Shown: in pieces, positions 6,801-9,068 of the stretch
How the letters are laid out: each line of letters begins with the position of its first letter
How positions within the stretch are numbered: the first letter of the stretch is position 1
Source: JBLIAZ01 sp047632015
GTDB taxonomy: Bacteria; Bacteroidota; Bacteroidia; Flavobacteriales_C; GCA-002722245
Direction of reading: 5' to 3'
Assembly (NCBI GenBank): GCA_047632015.1
Contig: JBLIBC010000100.1
Location: 1-9,068, forward strand
DNA: 9,068 nt
Program-made: the position numbers and the translations under genes
The notes under the pieces: model-generated
The model's input: only the letters and a program-made list of their open reading frames with translations
Databases searched by the model: none
What the model was told of the DNA's origin: nothing

Positions 6801-6928
6801 TAAACATTTATGTACTGTTACTGTTTACAGTTTCGTTATTTGTTATGCTTTATTTTGATGTTTTAAAGCGTTTGGTTGATAAAATTGAATCGGTTTCGGT
6901 TAAATTAAAATTATCTAAAGAAGAGTAA
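3857..6928 (+). CDS. ABCG-type ABC transporter with TerB-like N-terminal domain
   Basis: The 1023-residue protein fuses ATPase and membrane domains in ABCG order. Residues 1-140 look like an alpha-helical TerB-type domain; 170-235 form a beta-rich segment that may be FHA-like (uncertain). The nucleotide-binding domain shows Walker A GASGAGKST (282-290), Q-loop Gln329, signature ISGGQRKRL (388-396), Walker B VLFVDEP (408-414) and switch His445. A CFHCGNVNPEQ segment (494-504) leads to six predicted membrane helices: about 583-603, 623-644, 667-691, 700-722, 726-749 and 979-1001. Between the fifth and sixth lies a charged, largely helical loop of about 230 residues, expected on the periplasmic side, with only two cysteines (797 and 822). 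All ATPase motifs are intact, so a homodimeric transporter is expected. Substrate and direction cannot be told from sequence. It has its own promoter and a palindrome upstream. Confidence 0.93.
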   Translation: MSERILKALIQLFALIAKVDNIGSDGRSVVKAFLNQQLNAELVEDYLKIFEDYLEKHQKISKRKEGKERKRTSVNSVKVLRICSQINEELGQKEKFIVLLRLLEFVFAEEYSDQEIEFVKTVASTFNISDEELKDSMEFVLSKGNDIPDRLNFLIISKAPQALPEGAKNLLNKALDGYIKVLKVESMGVYIAKYDGDESVFINGQTMEIGQAYLLAHGSSFRNAKMKPIYFSDISAFFRGFETKKEISFVVDKLHYNFPAGNTGIHDLDLVEKSGGFVGIMGASGAGKSTFLSLLNGGLKPTSGSVKINGIDIHEDPEALEGVIGHVSQDDLLMEDLTVFQNLFFNAKLCFDTYPIKDVVKKVVELLKALGLYEIRRLKVGSPLNKKISGGQRKRLNIGLELIREPQVLFVDEPTSGLSSRDSENIMDLLKEMALSGKLVFVVIHQPSSDIFKMFDNLLVLDTGGYIIYYGNPVDSVLYFKKAMKHVNADESECFHCGNVNPEQVFNIIETKVVDEYGNTTRARKFSPKVWSKHYYEEFSEPNKNVKNTEIPKGVYKIPRKLSQFKVFFARDVLSKISNTQYLLINFLEGPFLAFILAYLVKYFSAENGLNIDEYVFRYNENITAYLFMSVVVALFMGLTVSAEEIIRDRKILKRESFLNLSRFSYLCAKVSIMFIISALQTLCYVFVGNMILGIDGMFFDYWLVLFVTSCFANMLGLNISSTFNSVVTIYILIPILLIPQLLLSGVIVKFDKLNPSLASQIVVPVTGELMASRWAFEALAVNQYKENIFEKEFYACKQMMSQAKFKRNLWVSEVKKRTEACKIHQHNDLKQEVVKNSWSVVKTEISKELKLVPSIKLGFDIEASSVYNESFIEPLDNYLDALKRYYNNQYNENSEVKNSMVVAMQNRDSLSNQFIEIRNNFHNESLAKLVLNSSSVDKIIEYEGQLVQKTDPIYKEGQGLRAHFFAPNKILFGQKVDTFWINIYVLLLFTVSLFVMLYFDVLKRLVDKIESVSVKLKLSKEE

Positions 6929-6935
6929 GCTAGGA

Positions 6936-6967
6936 TTTGGTTTGAGTCCATTATTGTATTATCTTCG
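6936..6967 (+). promoter_or_regulatory. Promoter for the rimP-nusA-infB operon
   Basis: TTTG (6936-6939), a 20-base spacer and TATCTTCG (6960-6967) match the Bacteroidota consensus except for one base in the -7 element (C for T). It begins eight bases after the stop codon of the ABC gene. Transcription would start near 6973, upstream of the terminator-like hairpin at 6989-7018. A stretch at 7011-7019 resembles TANNTTTG with one extra base, but it would start transcription at or beyond the rimP ATG and is less likely. Confidence 0.6.
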
Positions 6968-6988
6968 CACACAGATATTGGTAGTTGA

Positions 6989-7018
6989 GGGAGCAATAAG
7001 CTCCCTTTTTTATTTTTT
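6989..7018 (+). terminator. Intrinsic terminator in the rimP leader, possible attenuator
   Basis: GGGAGC (6989-6994) and GCTCCC (7000-7005) form a 6 bp stem with loop AATAA. One more A-T pair and a G-U pair can extend it outward. It is followed by six T, one A and six more T (7006-7018). It can end the ABC transporter transcript, but it also lies after the apparent rimP promoter and ends five bases before the rimP ATG, so the rimP operon transcript must read through it. The stem is short and the U-tract interrupted, which suits partial, factor-sensitive termination. Confidence 0.8.
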
Positions 7019-7023
7019 GTGAA

Positions 7024-7509
7024 ATGATTTCAGAAGAAAAAGTACGAGGCTTAGTTGAGGAAAAAATTGCAGAGGGTGATACTTTTATTGTCGATGTGAA
7101 AGTACATAGTAACAATAAGATAGTGGTGTTGATTGATGCTTATTCCGGAATTGGAATTGAAGATTGTATCAAGGTAAGTAAGTACGTGGAGGGCGAGTTG
7201 GATAAGGAAGAGGAGGATTTTGAAATAGAAGTTTCTTCTGCAGGCTTAGAGGCACCTTTCATGGTAGCAGAGCAGTATAAAAAGGCCATAGGAAAGGAAG
7301 TGAAAGTGATTACTGAAGAAGGAAAAAAGGTGGAAGGTGTTTTGTCTGAAATCAGTGAGGAAGGAATCGTGTTGAAGTATGAAGAAAAACAGAGATTAGA
7401 AGGAAGAAGAAAAAGAGTAATAGTGCCTATTGTAAGGGAATTATTTTTTAATGGTGAGCATAAAGAATCAAATATTAAAACAACAAAAATTGTTATTTCG
7501 TTTAAATAA
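7024..7509 (+). CDS. rimP: Ribosome maturation factor RimP
   Basis: The 161-residue product assists assembly of the 30S ribosomal subunit in the cytoplasm. The N-terminal alpha/beta domain (about 1-78) contains the family landmarks: the strand VVLIDAYSGIGIEDCIKVS (34-52) and EIEVSSAGLEAPF (67-79), matching the usual EVSSPGLDRPL with A for P. The C-terminal part (about 83-161) has the SH3-like pattern, with GKEVKVITEEGKKVEGVLSEI at 90-110. Length is normal. Identity is strengthened by nusA starting 10 bases after its stop and infB following, the widely conserved order. No Shine-Dalgarno sequence precedes the ATG, which sits just after the leader terminator. Confidence 0.96.
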   Translation: MISEEKVRGLVEEKIAEGDTFIVDVKVHSNNKIVVLIDAYSGIGIEDCIKVSKYVEGELDKEEEDFEIEVSSAGLEAPFMVAEQYKKAIGKEVKVITEEGKKVEGVLSEISEEGIVLKYEEKQRLEGRRKRVIVPIVRELFFNGEHKESNIKTTKIVISFK

Positions 7510-7519
7510 TTTATAAAAG

Positions 7520-8758
7520 ATGGAGACAGCTGGATTAATTGAATCGTTTCAAGAATTTAAGGAGTTTAAAAACATAGACAGAGAAACCATGATGAGGGTT
7601 CTTGAAGATGTTTTTAGAAGCATGATCATTAAAAAGTATGGTGATGATGGAAACTTTGACATCATTATTAACATTGATAAAGGTGATTTAGAGGTTTGGA
7701 GAAACAGAATGATTGTGGAAGACGGGGAAGTGGAGTCTGAAAACACTGATATTGCATACAGTGATGCTGTTAAGATAGAGCCTGATTTTGAAGTGGGTGA
7801 GGAAGTGTCTGAAGAGGTGAAACTACTTGATTTTGGTAGAAGAGCAGTGTTGTCAGTTCGTCAAAACTTAATATCAAGAGTACTTGATTTAGAGAAAGAT
7901 GAATTGTACAAAAAATACAAAGACAAAGTGGGTGACATCATAACAGGTGAGGTTTACCAAATTTGGAAAAAAGAAATTTTAATATTGGATGACGATGACA
8001 ACGAATTATTGTTGCCTAAGTTGGAGCAAATCCCGTCGGATTACTTTAAAAAGGGAGATTCCATTAGAGCTGTTGTTTTAAAAGTTGAAATGAGAAACAA
8101 CAATCCTCAAATTATTTTGTCAAGAACTTCTCCTGTGTATTTGGAAAGATTGTTCGAAGCAGAAGTTCCGGAGGTATATGATGGTTTGATTACTATTAAG
8201 AACATTGTTAGAGTTCCAGGTGAAAGGGCAAAAGTATCTGTAGAGTCGTATGATGAGAGGATCGATCCAGTTGGAGCTTGTGTAGGAATGAAGGGTTCAA
8301 GGATTCACGGAATTGTGCGTGAGTTAGGAAATGAAAACATTGATGTGATCAATTATTCTGAAAACGAGAGTTTATATATTTCAAGGGCTTTAAGTCCAGC
8401 GAAAATTACTTCAGTAACACTGAACGAGGAAGAAGGAAAAGCGCAAGTATACTTAAAGCCAGATCAAATTTCTTTGGCTATTGGTAAAGGAGGTTTTAAT
8501 ATCAAGTTGGCTGGAAGGTTAACGGGGTACGAAATTGATGTGTACAGAGATACTGCTGATGAAATTGATGATGTGAAATTGGATGAATTTTCAGATGAGA
8601 TCGATGCATGGGTAATTGCAGCATTGAAAGCAATTGGCTGTGATACTGCAAAAAGTGTGTTACAATTAACACCTGAAGAACTTGTTAAAAGAACAGATTT
8701 AGAAGAAGAAACGATTGCCTCTGTAGTAGGGGTGTTGAATTCAGAATTTGAAGATTAA
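7520..8758 (+). CDS. nusA: Transcription termination/antitermination factor NusA
   Basis: The 412-residue product binds RNA polymerase near the RNA exit channel and modulates pausing, intrinsic termination and antitermination. Domains in order are the N-terminal polymerase-binding domain (about 1-130), S1 (about 136-202, from VGDIITGEVYQI), KH1 (about 235-290, with VGACVGMKGSRIHGIVREL at 251-269) and KH2 (about 300-345, with IGKGGFNIKLAGRLTGYEID at 321-340). The C-terminus (about 352-412) carries an acidic linker and one helix-hairpin-helix-like unit. It thus lacks the two full acidic repeats that take the E. coli protein to 495 residues, as is usual outside Proteobacteria. It starts 10 bases after rimP and is clearly in its operon. 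A terminator upstream of rimP offers a possible autoregulation site. Confidence 0.98.
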   Translation: METAGLIESFQEFKEFKNIDRETMMRVLEDVFRSMIIKKYGDDGNFDIIINIDKGDLEVWRNRMIVEDGEVESENTDIAYSDAVKIEPDFEVGEEVSEEVKLLDFGRRAVLSVRQNLISRVLDLEKDELYKKYKDKVGDIITGEVYQIWKKEILILDDDDNELLLPKLEQIPSDYFKKGDSIRAVVLKVEMRNNNPQIILSRTSPVYLERLFEAEVPEVYDGLITIKNIVRVPGERAKVSVESYDERIDPVGACVGMKGSRIHGIVRELGNENIDVINYSENESLYISRALSPAKITSVTLNEEEGKAQVYLKPDQISLAIGKGGFNIKLAGRLTGYEIDVYRDTADEIDDVKLDEFSDEIDAWVIAALKAIGCDTAKSVLQLTPEELVKRTDLEEETIASVVGVLNSEFED

Positions 8759-8805
8759 AACAGGTTAATTGTTTTTTTAGTTAGAATATATTTAAAGTTT
8801 ACAAA

Positions 8806-8811
8806 AAGGAG
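8806..8811 (+). promoter_or_regulatory. Shine-Dalgarno sequence of infB
   Basis: AAGGAG lies eight bases before the infB ATG and matches the 16S rRNA 3' end complement well. The other starts in this window lack such a site or have only weak or misplaced ones, as is usual in Bacteroidota, so this site stands out and supports the start at 8820. Confidence 0.7.
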
Positions 8812-8819
8812 AAGTTTTT

Positions 8820-9068
8820 ATGTCTACAAAAGCTCAAAGATTAAGTAAGGTTGCCCGGGATTTTAACTTGGGCTTAAGTACGATTGTTGATTTTTTATCT
8901 GAAAAAGGATTTGAAGTAGAATCAAAGCCTAATACCAAGTTGGTTCCAGAGATGATGGAGATGCTTGTGGAAGAATTTCAATCGGACAAAAGCTTAAAAG
9001 AAAAGTCCGCAAAAATTAGCGTGCAAGTTCCTAAAAGAGAATCTGTTTCGATTCCTAAAGAGGTGGTA
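8820..9068 (+). CDS. infB: Translation initiation factor IF-2, N-terminal part
   Basis: The first 83 codons of a gene that continues past the right edge. The product starts MSTKAQRLSKVARDFNLGLS, followed by STIVDFLSEKGFEVESKPNT (20-39), the helical IF2 N-terminal module typical of Bacteroidota IF-2. IF-2 is the GTPase that brings initiator tRNA to the 30S subunit and promotes subunit joining; its G domain lies beyond the window. The 61-base gap after nusA holds a good Shine-Dalgarno site and no terminator, so the gene should be in the rimP-nusA operon. The identification rests on the N-terminal pattern and gene order. Confidence 0.93.
   Translation, partial: MSTKAQRLSKVARDFNLGLSTIVDFLSEKGFEVESKPNTKLVPEMMEMLVEEFQSDKSLKEKSAKISVQVPKRESVSIPKEVV

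Noticed and set aside
7549..7746. Minus-strand open frame inside nusA (65 codons).
   Set aside because: It is a shadow of the nusA N-terminal coding frame with low-complexity Ser/Leu/Met composition.

Overview
The window looks like chromosomal DNA from a member of the Bacteroidota, most likely near the Flavobacteriales (lineage inferred, not tested). The signs are low GC content, short AT-rich intergenic gaps, mostly absent Shine-Dalgarno sequences, and repeated upstream elements of the form TTG-N17..21-TANNTTTG, which is the Bacteroidota primary sigma-factor promoter. The proteins agree: a beta subunit of F1 ATPase with an extra loop, an epsilon subunit cut down to its beta-sandwich, a 412-residue NusA and an IF-2 N-terminus of the Bacteroidota kind.

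Layout from left to right. Positions 1-254 hold no gene that I can support, only small AT-rich repeats and a strong bidirectional terminator (201-238). Positions 255-2063 on the minus strand are atpD followed by atpC, an ATP synthase beta/epsilon pair with its own promoter (2107-2138) and apparently separate from the other atp genes. A divergent control region of about 190 bases (2064-2249) then leads on the plus strand to ribF (FAD synthetase/riboflavin kinase). ribF overlaps by ATGA a small exported leucine-rich-repeat protein (3173-3760). After a gap with a near-perfect 18-base palindrome and a clear promoter comes a 1023-residue ABC transporter half-molecule of the ABCG type, with a TerB-like N-terminal extension, a CxxC segment and a very long loop before the last membrane segment. 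From 6936 onward is the conserved rimP-nusA-infB transcription/translation operon; infB runs off the right edge.

Most of the window is housekeeping. The ATP synthase pair makes the catalytic subunit and the rotor-coupling subunit; ribF makes FMN and FAD; rimP, nusA and infB serve 30S maturation, transcription elongation/termination and translation initiation. The two parts with less settled roles are the LRR protein and the TerB-ABCG fusion. The most interesting regulatory signal is an intrinsic terminator lying between the apparent rimP promoter and the rimP start codon. It could let NusA, a termination factor encoded in the same operon, control its own synthesis by attenuation. I see no mobile element, CRISPR array, tRNA or rRNA, and no clear sign of a wholly new system.
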